Shown here: positions 42,711 through 50,898 of the stretch, in pieces
How the letters are laid out: each line of letters opens with the position of its first letter
Position numbering within the stretch: the first letter of the stretch is position 1
DNA from: DAOTXL01 sp034435455
GTDB lineage: Bacteria; Chloroflexota; Anaerolineae; JAAYZQ01
NCBI GenBank assembly: GCA_034435455.1
Contig: DAOTXL010000096.1
Location: 13,185-77,184 of the forward strand
Direction of reading: 5' to 3'
Length of the DNA: 64,000 nt
Position numbers and translations under genes: made by a program
The notes under the pieces: model-generated
The model's input: the letters and a program-made list of their open reading frames with translations, nothing else
Database searches by the model: none
Told to the model about the DNA's origin: nothing

Positions 42711-43445
42711 GTGGACAGAGGGAAAGAGCAATCGGAACCCCAGCACCGCATCCTGGTCGTTGAAGACGACCGGACCCTGCTGGAAACGCTGGAATACAAC
42801 CTTATCACCAACGGCTATGAGGTCATCACTGCCGCCGATGGCCTGGCCGCTCTGGAGGTGGCCCGTCAAGGGCGGCCGGACCTGATCATCCTGGACCTGA
42901 TGTTGCCCCGGCTGGATGGCTTTGAGGTCTGCCGCATCCTGCGCCGTGAGACAAACGTGCCGATCCTCATGCTCACCGCCCGCGCCGATGAGGTGGACCG
43001 GGTGGTGGGCCTGGAGGTAGGTGCTGATGACTATTTGACCAAGCCCTTCTCCATGCGCGAACTGCTGGCACGGGTCCGGGCTTTGCTGCGCCGGGTATGC
43101 CTCATCCGGGAGGAGATGGCCGGGGAAAAGGGCGCGGCCGGTTCGGAGCAGATGACCTTTGATGACCTGGTCATCGATCTGGACCGCCGGGAGGTGCTGG
43201 TCCGGGGTGAGGCGGTGCGCCTGAAGCCCAAAGAGTTCGAGTTGCTGGTCTTCCTGGCCCGCCATCGGGGCATCGCTCTATCGCGGGACCTGCTGCTGGA
43301 GCGGGTCTGGGGCTGGGATTACGGCGGGGGCAGCCGCACGGTGGATGTGCACGTGCGCTGGCTGCGGGAAAAGATCGAGGCCGATCCGGCCAACCCTGAA
43401 CGCCTTGTCACCGTGCGCGGCGTCGGCTACTGTTTCGAGGGGTAG
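42711..43445 (+). CDS. phoB: PhoB-type response regulator
   Basis: 244 residues. Receiver domain: ILVVEDDRTLLETLEYNL, phosphoacceptor Asp62 in IILDLMLPR, switch region ILMLTARADE, Lys in YLTKPFS. DNA-binding winged helix of the OmpR/PhoB type: LKPKEFELLVFLARHRGIALSRDLLLERVWGWDYGGGSRTVDVHVRWLREKIE and VRGVGYCFEG. Start GTG 42711 with GGGAG 9 bases upstream; a longer frame from 42495 only reads through the repeat. Probably controls the divergent pst operon and its own cluster in response to phosphate limitation with the adjacent phoR. Confidence 0.88.
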   Translation: MDRGKEQSEPQHRILVVEDDRTLLETLEYNLITNGYEVITAADGLAALEVARQGRPDLIILDLMLPRLDGFEVCRILRRETNVPILMLTARADEVDRVVGLEVGADDYLTKPFSMRELLARVRALLRRVCLIREEMAGEKGAAGSEQMTFDDLVIDLDRREVLVRGEAVRLKPKEFELLVFLARHRGIALSRDLLLERVWGWDYGGGSRTVDVHVRWLREKIEADPANPERLVTVRGVGYCFEG

Positions 43446-43449
43446 TCGC

Positions 43450-45240
43450 ATGTTTCATCGCTTGCGTTGGCGCATCGCCCTGCCCTACGTAGCCCTGATC
43501 CTGGTCGCCTCCCTGGGCCTGACCCTCTATGTCGCGAACCAGGTACGCCGGACGCGCCTGGCCGACCTGGAGGTTCAACTGTTGGCCGATGCCCGGCTGC
43601 TGGCCAGCAGCGTTGCCCCTCTGCTCCAGGAAGGCGCCGATCCGGAAACCCTGGACGGCCTGGCCCGGCACTGGTCTGCTTCCCTGGGGGCGAGGGTGAC
43701 GATCATCGGCGCCGATGGGAGCGTGCTGGGCGAATCCCACGAGGACCGGGCTCAGATGGGCAACCACCTGCACCGTCCCGAGGTCCAACAGGCGTTGAAG
43801 GCCGGGTGGGGCAGCAGCATGCGCTACAGTGCCACCCTGGGCTACAGGATGATGTATGCCGCCACCCCGATCCAGGCCGCCGAGGGGCAGGTGCTGGGCG
43901 TGATGCGCGTGGCCCTGCCATTGGACGAGATCGAGGCAAACGTCGGCCGCCTGCGCCAGAACATCCTGCTCGCCGGAGCGGGCGTGGCATTGGCGGCGGC
44001 GTTGCTGGCTATAGTCGTCGCCGGACGCACAACCCGGCCGATACGGGAGTTGACGGCTGTTGCGGAGCGCATGGCCGCTGGCGACCTCGGCGCCCGGCTG
44101 GTCCCCTCCGGCCACGACGAGGTGGGCCAGCTCACCCGATCCTTTGGCCATATGGCCGACCGGATCCGGGCGCAGATGATGAGCCTGGCCGAAGAGAGGG
44201 GCCGCCTGGCCGCGGTGCTGGACCACATGGCGGATGGCGTGCTCATCACCGACGAGAACGGTCGGGTCCGGCTGATCAACGCCGCTGCCACCCGCTTACT
44301 GGACACCAGCGAGGAACGGGCTATGGGGCGTTCCTTCACCCAGGTCGCGCCCTACCATCCCCTCATTGAGCTGTGGAAAGCGTGCCGGGAGCTGGGCCAG
44401 GAGCAGGTCGAGATGGTGGAGGTCAGCAGCCATGGCCTCTTTTTACAGGCCATCGTCACCCCCTTTGAAGGGGCAGGGGCAGAGGGATACCTGGTCATCT
44501 TGCAGGACCTGACCCGCATCCGCCGCCTGGAGACGGTGCGCCGCGATTTCATCAGCAACATCTCCCACGAACTGCGCACCCCCCTGGCCGGGCTCAAGGC
44601 CCTGGTGGACACCCTGCGCGGCGGCGCCATTGACGATCCCCCTGCCGCCAAACGCTTTCTGAAACGCATGGACGACGAAGTGGATGCCTTGGCCCAGATG
44701 GTCGAAGAACTGCTGGAGCTGTCGCGCATCGAATCGGGGCAGGTACCCCTGCACCTCATGCCGACACCGGTCGCCGAGGTGGTGATCCCGGCGGTGGAGC
44801 GGCTACGCCCTCAGGCCGAGCGGGCCGGATTGACGGTTCGCCTCCTGCTGCCCCCCGATCTGCCGCCGGCCCTGGCCGACGCCGACCGGGCACGGCTGGT
44901 GCTCACCAACCTGGTGCACAATGCGGTCAAGTTCACGCTGCCCGGTGGCCAGATCACGGTGACCGCTGAATCGGTCGGCGAGGAGGTGGTCGTCGCCGTC
45001 AAGGACACCGGCGTGGGCATCCCTGCCGAGGATTTGCCGCGCATCTTTGAGCGCTTTTACAAGGCCGACCGGGCGCGGAGCGGCGGTGGCACCGGCCTGG
45101 GGCTGGCCATCGCCAAACATATCGTCCAGGGCCACGGCGGGCGCATCTGGGCCGAGAGCGTCGAAGGGCAGGGCAGCACGTTCTACTTTACGCTGCCGGT
45201 GGCCGTTGAGCGCCAGGTGCCGGCACCGCCCCGGCGCTGA
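43450..45240 (+). CDS. phoR: phosphate sensor histidine kinase PhoR
   Basis: 596 residues. Two membrane helices (~10-28 and ~170-190) enclose a ~140-residue extracytoplasmic sensor. HAMP (RTTRPIRELTAVAERMAAGDLGARL) and a PAS domain (VLDHMADGVLITDENGRVRLINAAATRLL) follow. The kinase core has H-box FISNISHELRTPLAG (His373), N-box LVLTNLVHNAVKFT, G1 VKDTGVGIPAEDLPRIFERFYK and G2 GTGLGLAIAKHIV. Same architecture as PhoR. It starts 4 bases after phoB and would phosphorylate its Asp62. Confidence 0.9.
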   Translation: MFHRLRWRIALPYVALILVASLGLTLYVANQVRRTRLADLEVQLLADARLLASSVAPLLQEGADPETLDGLARHWSASLGARVTIIGADGSVLGESHEDRAQMGNHLHRPEVQQALKAGWGSSMRYSATLGYRMMYAATPIQAAEGQVLGVMRVALPLDEIEANVGRLRQNILLAGAGVALAAALLAIVVAGRTTRPIRELTAVAERMAAGDLGARLVPSGHDEVGQLTRSFGHMADRIRAQMMSLAEERGRLAAVLDHMADGVLITDENGRVRLINAAATRLLDTSEERAMGRSFTQVAPYHPLIELWKACRELGQEQVEMVEVSSHGLFLQAIVTPFEGAGAEGYLVILQDLTRIRRLETVRRDFISNISHELRTPLAGLKALVDTLRGGAIDDPPAAKRFLKRMDDEVDALAQMVEELLELSRIESGQVPLHLMPTPVAEVVIPAVERLRPQAERAGLTVRLLLPPDLPPALADADRARLVLTNLVHNAVKFTLPGGQITVTAESVGEEVVVAVKDTGVGIPAEDLPRIFERFYKADRARSGGGTGLGLAIAKHIVQGHGGRIWAESVEGQGSTFYFTLPVAVERQVPAPPRR

Positions 45241-45322
45241 CGACCGGGACAGGCACCCCCTCCGGTATCGGTTCCATGCCTGTAAGACTGGGCTGAAAAC
45301 CACCAGGGACACGAAGGACACC

Positions 45323-45583
45323 ATGGACGAGCCGGCCTCGGCCCTGGATCCCATCGCCACCCTCAAGATCGAGGACCTGATGCGCCGGCTGGCTCAGGAC
45401 TATACTATCATCGTGGTTACCCACAACATGCAGCAGGCCGCCCGCGTCTCGGATTACACCGCCTTTTTCATGATGGATGAGGACCGGGCCGGATATCTGG
45501 TCGAGTATGGCCCGACCGAAGAGCTGTTCACCAGGCCCAGGGACCGGCGGACGGAGGATTATATTACCGGGCGGTTCGGGTAG
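45323..45583 (+). pseudogene. pstB: pstB 3' fragment (86 codons) carrying an intact Walker B and switch His
   Basis: Reads MDEPASALDPIATLKIEDLM, VVTHNMQQAARVSDYTAFFM and RTEDYITGRFG, i.e. the last third of an ordinary PstB starting exactly at Walker B. The N-terminal two thirds (Walker A, Q-loop, signature) are missing: upstream sequence is the end of phoR and a patch of GGGACACGAAGGACACC, which provides an AAGGA site before the ATG, so an 86-residue product could be made. It contains the Glu that the complete PstB at 38828 lacks. Likely a relic of a pst rearrangement; a functional part is possible but unproven. Confidence 0.75.
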
Positions 45584-45621
45584 TCGGCAGATGGGGAACC
45601 CGCCCAATGGGGAGGTAGAGG

Positions 45622-46038
45622 ATGAGGCGACGCGTGTTGTTTTTGTGTACAGGGAACTCGTGCCGTAGCCAGATGGCCGAGGGGTTGGTCAACCACTTTC
45701 TCGGCGACGAGTGGCAGGCCTATTCGGCGGGGACCAACCCGGCGGGCTATGTGCATCCGCTGGCGGTGCGGGTGATGGCCGAGTTGGGCGTTGACATTTC
45801 CGCTCAGCAGTCCAGGTCGGCCGACGAGTTCCGCGGTACCGATTTCGACCTGGTGGTCACCGTCTGCGATGACGCGGCCGAGAACTGCCCCGTCTGGCTG
45901 GGAAAAGGCCGCAAGGTGCATATCGGCTTCCAGGACCCGGCGCGGGCCACCGGCAGCGACGAGGAACGCCTGGCCCTCTTTCGCCGCGTGCGCGACGAGA
46001 TTCACCGGAAGATATTCGCCCTCCTGACGACCAGGTAG
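45622..46038 (+). CDS. arsC: arsenate reductase (ArsC, LMW-phosphatase type)
   Basis: 138 residues. P-loop VLFLCTGNSCRSQMAEG gives the CX5R catalytic Cys; the second and third redox Cys are in VTVCDDAAENCPVW, as in thioredoxin-coupled ArsC. It reduces arsenate to arsenite. It lies between the pstB fragment and phoU, so it is likely induced with the phosphate system, sensible because arsenate enters through Pst. No arsB/acr3 exporter is nearby. Confidence 0.9.
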   Translation: MRRRVLFLCTGNSCRSQMAEGLVNHFLGDEWQAYSAGTNPAGYVHPLAVRVMAELGVDISAQQSRSADEFRGTDFDLVVTVCDDAAENCPVWLGKGRKVHIGFQDPARATGSDEERLALFRRVRDEIHRKIFALLTTR

Positions 46039-46047
46039 GAGGCAGGC

Positions 46048-46731
46048 ATGACCCGTCGAATCTTGGACCAGGAATTGGACCGCCTTCAGGACGAGGTGCT
46101 GGCCCTCGGCAGCCTGGTCGAGGAGGCTCTCGTCCAGTCGGTCGAAACATTGCGGAGGCGGGATTTCGCCGGCTCGCGGCAGCTCATCGCCGGCGACCGG
46201 ACCATCAACGAGCGGCGCTACGCCATCGAAGAGGATACGATCGCGCTTATCGCCACCCAGCAGCCCATGGCCGGCGACATGCGCTTGCTGGCCGCCATCC
46301 TCGAAATCGTCGGCGAGCTGGAACGCATGGGCGACTATGCCAAAGGGATCGCCCGCGTCAACCTGATGATCGGCGAGCAACCGCTGATCAAGCCCCTCAT
46401 CGACCTGCCGGTCATGGCCCATAAGGCACGGAAGATGCTCCACGCGGCGCTGATGGCCTTTATCGAACGCGATGTGCAGGCTGCCCGGGCCATCCCCGCC
46501 GACGACGATGAGGTGGATGCCCTGTACAACCAGGTCTACCGCGAACTGATCTGCCACATCCTGGCGGATCCACAGGCGATCAAGCAGGCCAACTACCTGA
46601 TGTGGGCTGCCCACAACCTGGAGCGCACCGCCGACCGGGTGATCAACCTCTGCGAACGGGTGGTCTATGCCGTCACCGGCGAATTGACCGAGTTGGGCAC
46701 CGACGACAGCGGCATAGAGAGCCTGGGATAG
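46048..46731 (+). CDS. phoU: phosphate signalling protein PhoU
   Basis: 227 residues, all helical with two three-helix PhoU repeats: RRILDQELDRLQDEVLALGSLVEEALVQSVETL and MRLLAAILEIVGELERMGDYAKGIARVN (ExxRxxDxA-like metal motif), then MLHAALMAFIERD and LMWAAHNLERTADRVINLCERVVY. PhoU couples the Pst transporter state to PhoR. Nine bases after arsC; likely one operon with it. Confidence 0.92.
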   Translation: MTRRILDQELDRLQDEVLALGSLVEEALVQSVETLRRRDFAGSRQLIAGDRTINERRYAIEEDTIALIATQQPMAGDMRLLAAILEIVGELERMGDYAKGIARVNLMIGEQPLIKPLIDLPVMAHKARKMLHAALMAFIERDVQAARAIPADDDEVDALYNQVYRELICHILADPQAIKQANYLMWAAHNLERTADRVINLCERVVYAVTGELTELGTDDSGIESLG

Positions 46732-46796
46732 ACCCTCTGCTCGGAACCCCCTTGCTGAAGGTGCCAGGCCCTTTTGGAGTACCTGGCATCTGCTGC

Positions 46797-46825
46797 TTGG
46801 CCGGCTGCGCCAGCCGTGGTATAAT
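46797..46825 (+). promoter_or_regulatory. promoter of the adenosine deaminase gene
   Basis: TTGGCC, 17-base spacer, TATAAT. Just upstream, a GGTGCCAGGC / CCTGGCATC hairpin may end the pho operon. Confidence 0.6.
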
Positions 46826-46859
46826 GGCCCCCGTCGAAAAACACAGGGAGGCATCCATC

Positions 46860-47924
46860 ATGATCGATCCGACCTTTCCGTTGCTGGACCTGCACCGCCA
46901 CCTGGATGGCAACGTGCGGCTGGAAACGATCCTCAACCTGGGGCGGCAGCATGGCCTGCCCCTGCCCGCCTGGGACCTGGAGGGGCTGCGGCCCCACGTC
47001 CAGGTGACGGCTTCCAATCCCGGCGACAGGGCCTTGCCCGGCGTCATGGCCTTTATTGCCAAATTCCGGTGGATGATCGGCGTGCTGGCCGATTATGAGG
47101 CCTGCCGCCGGGTGGCCTACGAAAACGTCCAGGATGCGCAGCGCGAGGGGCTGGACTATGTGGAGCTGCGCTTCAGCCCCTGGTTCATGGCCGAGCCGCA
47201 CCACCTGGACCCCGCCGGCGTGGTGGAAGCGGTGGCCGATGGCGTCGAGGCCGGAGCCCGCGACTTGGGCCTGACGGTGAAACTGATCGGCATCCTCAGC
47301 CGCACCTACGGGCCGGAGGTCTGCTGGCGGGAACTGAACGCCTTGCTGACGCAGCGCGACCGGATCGTCGCCCTCGACCTGGCGGGTGACGAGGCCCACT
47401 GGCCGGGCGAACTGTTCGTGGACCACTTTCGCCGGGCGCGGGACGCCGGCTGGCAGATCACCATCCACGCCGGCGAGGCAGCCGGGCCGGAGAGCATCTG
47501 GCAGGCGGTCCGCGAGTTGGGGGCCACCCGCATCGGCCACGCCGTCGCGGCGGCAGACGACCCGGCCCTGCTGGACCATCTGGCCGACCGGCGCATCGGC
47601 ATCGAATCGTCGCTGACCAGCAACGTGCAGACCAGCACGGTGCCCGGTTATGCCGATCACCCCATCCGGCGGTTCGTAGAGCATGGCCTGCTGGTGACCC
47701 TCAACACCGACGACCCCGGCATCAGCGCCATCACCCTGCGCCACGAGTACCAGGTCGCGGCCCCGGCTGCCGGCCTGACCCCGGCCCAGATCCGGCAGGT
47801 GCAGCGCAATGCCCTGGCCATCGCCTTTCTATCCGACCAGGAGCGGGCGGCCCTGCTGGCTGCCCGGTCGGGTAAGGGGGCCGGACAGGCGGAAATGGGA
47901 ACCGGCAGAAGCCAAAACAGTTGA
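46860..47924 (+). CDS. add: adenosine deaminase family protein
   Basis: 354 residues, usual length. Metal-dependent deaminase of the Add/ADGF type: LDLHRHLDG (zinc His-x-His), LRFSPWFMA, ITIHAGEAAGPESIWQAV (zinc His and catalytic Glu), RIGHAVA (His), and LNTDDPGISAITLRHEY (zinc Asp). Converts adenosine to inosine for salvage; a related adenine or N6-methyl-adenine specificity cannot be excluded from sequence. The start ATG 46860 has AGGGAGG nine bases upstream. Confidence 0.85.
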   Translation: MIDPTFPLLDLHRHLDGNVRLETILNLGRQHGLPLPAWDLEGLRPHVQVTASNPGDRALPGVMAFIAKFRWMIGVLADYEACRRVAYENVQDAQREGLDYVELRFSPWFMAEPHHLDPAGVVEAVADGVEAGARDLGLTVKLIGILSRTYGPEVCWRELNALLTQRDRIVALDLAGDEAHWPGELFVDHFRRARDAGWQITIHAGEAAGPESIWQAVRELGATRIGHAVAAADDPALLDHLADRRIGIESSLTSNVQTSTVPGYADHPIRRFVEHGLLVTLNTDDPGISAITLRHEYQVAAPAAGLTPAQIRQVQRNALAIAFLSDQERAALLAARSGKGAGQAEMGTGRSQNS

Positions 47925-47941
47925 CAACAGCCACAGCAGGG

Positions 47942-47970
47942 TTGATCGCAGACCGACTCTGTGTTATACT
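47942..47970 (+). promoter_or_regulatory. promoter of bfr
   Basis: TTGATC, 17-base spacer, TATACT, about 75 bases before the bfr ATG. Confidence 0.6.
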
Positions 47971-48050
47971 ATCCCTGTCCGTAAAGCCTGGACCGACGGC
48001 TGTACCGGTACGGCAAGGAACAAAAATCAGTGCGATGAAAGGAGAAAACG

Positions 48051-48518
48051 ATGAAAGGGAACGAACAGGTTATTGAAAAGCTGAACCATCTCCTCGCCGA
48101 TGAGCTGACGGCCATCAGCCAGTACATGGTCCACTCGGAGATGTGCGCCAACTGGGGCTATGAGAGGCTCCACGAAGCTGTCGAGAAACGGGCTATAGAC
48201 GAGATGAAACATGCCGAAATGCTCATTGCCCGCATCCTCTTCCTGGAAGGCAAGCCGATCGTCAGCAAGCTGAACCCCATGCACATCGGCGCCGAGGTCG
48301 AGGCCCAGCTCAAAAACGACCTGCAGGCCGAGCTGGACGCCGTGGCCGCCTACAACGACGGCATCCGCCTGATGCACGAATTGGGCGACAACGGCAGCCG
48401 CGAACTCCTGGTCTCCATCCTGAAAGATGAAGAGGTCCACGTGGACTGGCTCGAGGCCCAGCTCGATCAGATCGGCCAGATGGGGCTGCCGAACTACCTG
48501 GCCCAGCAACTGGGATAA
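48051..48518 (+). CDS. bfr: bacterioferritin
   Basis: 155 residues, aligns without gaps to E. coli Bfr through the first ~60 residues (MKGNEQVIEKLNHLLADELTAISQYMVHSEM). Ferroxidase ligands are kept: Glu18, Glu51, His54 and the C-terminal DEEVHVDW Glu/His. Met52 in IDEMKHAE is the haem ligand, so a 24-mer with haem between dimers is expected. Stores iron and consumes peroxide. AAAGGAG precedes the ATG. Confidence 0.95.
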   Translation: MKGNEQVIEKLNHLLADELTAISQYMVHSEMCANWGYERLHEAVEKRAIDEMKHAEMLIARILFLEGKPIVSKLNPMHIGAEVEAQLKNDLQAELDAVAAYNDGIRLMHELGDNGSRELLVSILKDEEVHVDWLEAQLDQIGQMGLPNYLAQQLG

Positions 48519-48540
48519 TTGGCCCCTTTTGGCCGACAGC

Positions 48541-48578
48541 ACAAACAGGGGGGACCGCACGCTCCCCCCTGTTTGTTT
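48541..48578. terminator. bidirectional terminator after bfr
   Basis: 14-base perfect arms ACAAACAGGGGGGA / TCCCCCCTGTTTGT with an 8-base loop. It also lies downstream of the convergent AOR gene. Confidence 0.75.
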
Positions 48579-48599
48579 GGCGGGGGTAGGGCGGGAGGG

Positions 48600-50360
48600 C
48601 TACCCGTCCTCCCGGTCTTGTTGCGCCCGCCGCGCCTGATAGATTTCCAGCATCCGCGCCATCCGCTCCGGCTGCAACCGGCCGCGCGGCGTCGGTGTCT
48701 CGTAAAAGCGGCGGGGGATCTCCTCCAGGCGGGCCTGGAAGCCCAGCCGCTCCCGCAGCCGCGCCCGCTCCCGGTACACCCGCTCGCCCATCGCCTGCAG
48801 TTCGGCGGCGCTGCGGTGGATGCCCACGCTGGCCAACGCCTGGCTGATGGTGGGCAGGTCATAGACGCCCCGGGCAAAGAGGCAGATGGCCAGGCTGGTC
48901 TGGACGATCCGCTCCGCCTCGTCGGCGAGGATCCGGTCTATGATCGCCTCGTCGGTGTAGGGTTCCAGCTTCTGGTCAATGGCATAGCCGGCATTGTCCA
49001 GGTGCGAGTGGCGAGCGCCCAGCAGGTGGCCCAGGACGTGGGCATAGCCGGTCCAGTAGCCGGCGATCCCCTGCCCGCCGACGGCGGCCACATAGTCCTG
49101 CCCGCCGAAATGCCGTGCGGCCGCCACCTCCCCCTGGGCCAGCCAGCGGCCCACCTCGGTGTCGCCCCGGACGATGGCGGCCACCGCCTGGGCGTACCGT
49201 TCGGCATCGCCCCAGCGCAGGTCGAGGCCACCGAACTGGGCCGGATCGAGCAGGCCGCGCTCCAGCGCCTCGGTGGCCCAGGCCAGGGCCGTGCCGCATG
49301 AGATCGCGTCCATCCCGGCCCTGTCGCTCTCTTCAATGAGGTGCAGGATGTCGGGCCGATCGCCCACGCCCAGAAGCGAGCCGACGGCGTAGATCAGCTC
49401 GTGGTCGTAGGCCACCAGGGTAGACTCGTACTCCCAGCCGGGGGAAAAGGGCCGCCGGTAGAGGGCCACGTGGATACAGCCGATCTGGCAGCCGGCGCAC
49501 GCCCGCTTCATGATCAACTCCCTCTCGGCAAAGGCCTCGCCGCCGATCTCGTCTGCTTCGCCAAAGTAGCCCTGGCGAAGGTTGTAGGTGGGCAGCGCGC
49601 CCAACTCGTTGAGCGGCAGGACGTTGGCCGGCGTGCCCAGCTCATGGTACTTTTTCATGACGTCGGTGTGCAGCACCCGGTCGTAGAGGTCGGCGTAGGC
49701 TTTTTTGTAGGCACGGCTGTCGGCCGGCAGGTCCAGATGTTTCTGGCCGATCACGGCAATGGCTTTCAACTTTTTGCTGCCCAGCACCGCCCCCAGCCCC
49801 AGCCGTCCAAAGTGGCGAAAGGTATCCACGTTGACATTGGCATAGCGCACCCCTCGCTCACCGGCCGGACCGATGCGGAGGATGCTGCGGTGGCCGGCCC
49901 CTCCCACCAGATCGCGGATGACGCGCCCTGTTTCGATGACATCCATGCCGACCATCGCATCGGCGGGGCGGACCTCAACCCGTTCGCCGTCAATGACCAG
50001 GTAGACGGGCCGCCGGGCCGCTCCGGTGAGGACCAACCCGTCGTAGCCGGCGTAGCGCAGTGCCGCGGCGAACCGCCCCCCAGCGTGGCTCTCGCCATAT
50101 TCGCCCGTCAGAGGGGAGCGGAAGGTCGCCACCGCCTTGGTCACCACCGGAAAGATGGTCGTCAGCGGCCCGATGGCAAAGATAACCGGCTGGCTCTCGT
50201 CCAGGGGGTCCCGGTCGGCATGGACCCTCTCGTCCAGCAGCCGGACCGCCACCCCTGTCCCGCCCAGATAGTCGTGGAACAGGTCGCTCCGGTCCTCGAT
50301 GTGGCTCTCCCCCGTGGCCAGGTCCACATGGAGAATCCGAACCAGCTCTGCATTCAACAT
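48600..50360 (-). CDS. aldehyde:ferredoxin oxidoreductase (tungsten-pterin family)
   Basis: 586 residues. N-terminal bis-pterin-binding domain: ILHVDLATGESHIED, YLGGTGVAVRLLDERV, AIGPLTTIFPVVTKAVATFRSPLTGEYGESHAGGRFAAALRYAGYDGLVLTG, GLGAVLGSKKLKAIAV. The 4Fe-4S cluster motif CAGCQIGC lies at about residue 286, with a later Cys. Members oxidise aldehydes to acids and reduce ferredoxin, usually with tungsten. ATG 50360 overlaps the ferredoxin gene stop by 7 bases. With the ferredoxin it makes a compact two-gene module; anaerobic or microaerobic metabolism is implied. The aldehyde is not known. Confidence 0.9.
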   Translation of the reverse strand: MLNAELVRILHVDLATGESHIEDRSDLFHDYLGGTGVAVRLLDERVHADRDPLDESQPVIFAIGPLTTIFPVVTKAVATFRSPLTGEYGESHAGGRFAAALRYAGYDGLVLTGAARRPVYLVIDGERVEVRPADAMVGMDVIETGRVIRDLVGGAGHRSILRIGPAGERGVRYANVNVDTFRHFGRLGLGAVLGSKKLKAIAVIGQKHLDLPADSRAYKKAYADLYDRVLHTDVMKKYHELGTPANVLPLNELGALPTYNLRQGYFGEADEIGGEAFAERELIMKRACAGCQIGCIHVALYRRPFSPGWEYESTLVAYDHELIYAVGSLLGVGDRPDILHLIEESDRAGMDAISCGTALAWATEALERGLLDPAQFGGLDLRWGDAERYAQAVAAIVRGDTEVGRWLAQGEVAAARHFGGQDYVAAVGGQGIAGYWTGYAHVLGHLLGARHSHLDNAGYAIDQKLEPYTDEAIIDRILADEAERIVQTSLAICLFARGVYDLPTISQALASVGIHRSAAELQAMGERVYRERARLRERLGFQARLEEIPRRFYETPTPRGRLQPERMARMLEIYQARRAQQDREDG

Positions 50361-50818
50361 CCTCTCCCCCCCTCTGCCTGCGGATTGCTGCCTGCTGCCC
50401 CCTGGCTGCCGATCTCCACCATTTCCAGGCAATCGTGGGGGCAAAAGCGGGCGCACTGCCCGCAAAAGATGCACAGGACCGGCCGGTCCTCGGCCGGGTC
50501 CCAGCCGATGACCTGGACCGGACAGGCCTCCACGCATTTGTAGCAACCGATGCACTCTGCCTTGCGGTAGGTCATCCCCCGGCCGCCGGCACGGGGGGTC
50601 AGGGCCTCGGTGGGGCAGGCTTCGACGCAGGGGGCCGGGTCGGTGCAGGCGGTGCAGAGGTTGGCCGACATGCGGCCCATTACCCCGCCCCGGCTGCGGA
50701 TCTGGATGGCGCTTTTGTGAGGCGAAAAGCTGTTGTAGATCATCCGCGCGCAGGCCAACATGCACGAGCCACAGCCGATGCAGCGGGCCATGCGCGGGGC
50801 GCTCAAAATCTTGGGCAT
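50354..50818 (-). CDS. four-cluster ferredoxin-like electron-transfer subunit
   Basis: 154 residues with four cysteine groups able to bind four 4Fe-4S clusters: CIGCGSCMLAC, CTACTDPAPCVEAC, CIGCYKCVEAC and CIFCGQCARFC. The layout is that of DmsB/HycB-type subunits that accompany AOR-family oxidoreductases. It would receive electrons from the AOR encoded downstream. A DFG-type C-terminal tail follows (GSQGAAGSNPQ). Translationally coupled to AOR. Confidence 0.88.
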   Translation of the reverse strand: MPKILSAPRMARCIGCGSCMLACARMIYNSFSPHKSAIQIRSRGGVMGRMSANLCTACTDPAPCVEACPTEALTPRAGGRGMTYRKAECIGCYKCVEACPVQVIGWDPAEDRPVLCIFCGQCARFCPHDCLEMVEIGSQGAAGSNPQAEGGRGC

Positions 50819-50898
50819 AGGTCGCTCCTCTCGCTCTGAGGTTCTGCAAACCGGTGCAAAATGGCCTTTCCGGGCTGTCGGGGGCAGGCCCTACCGGC

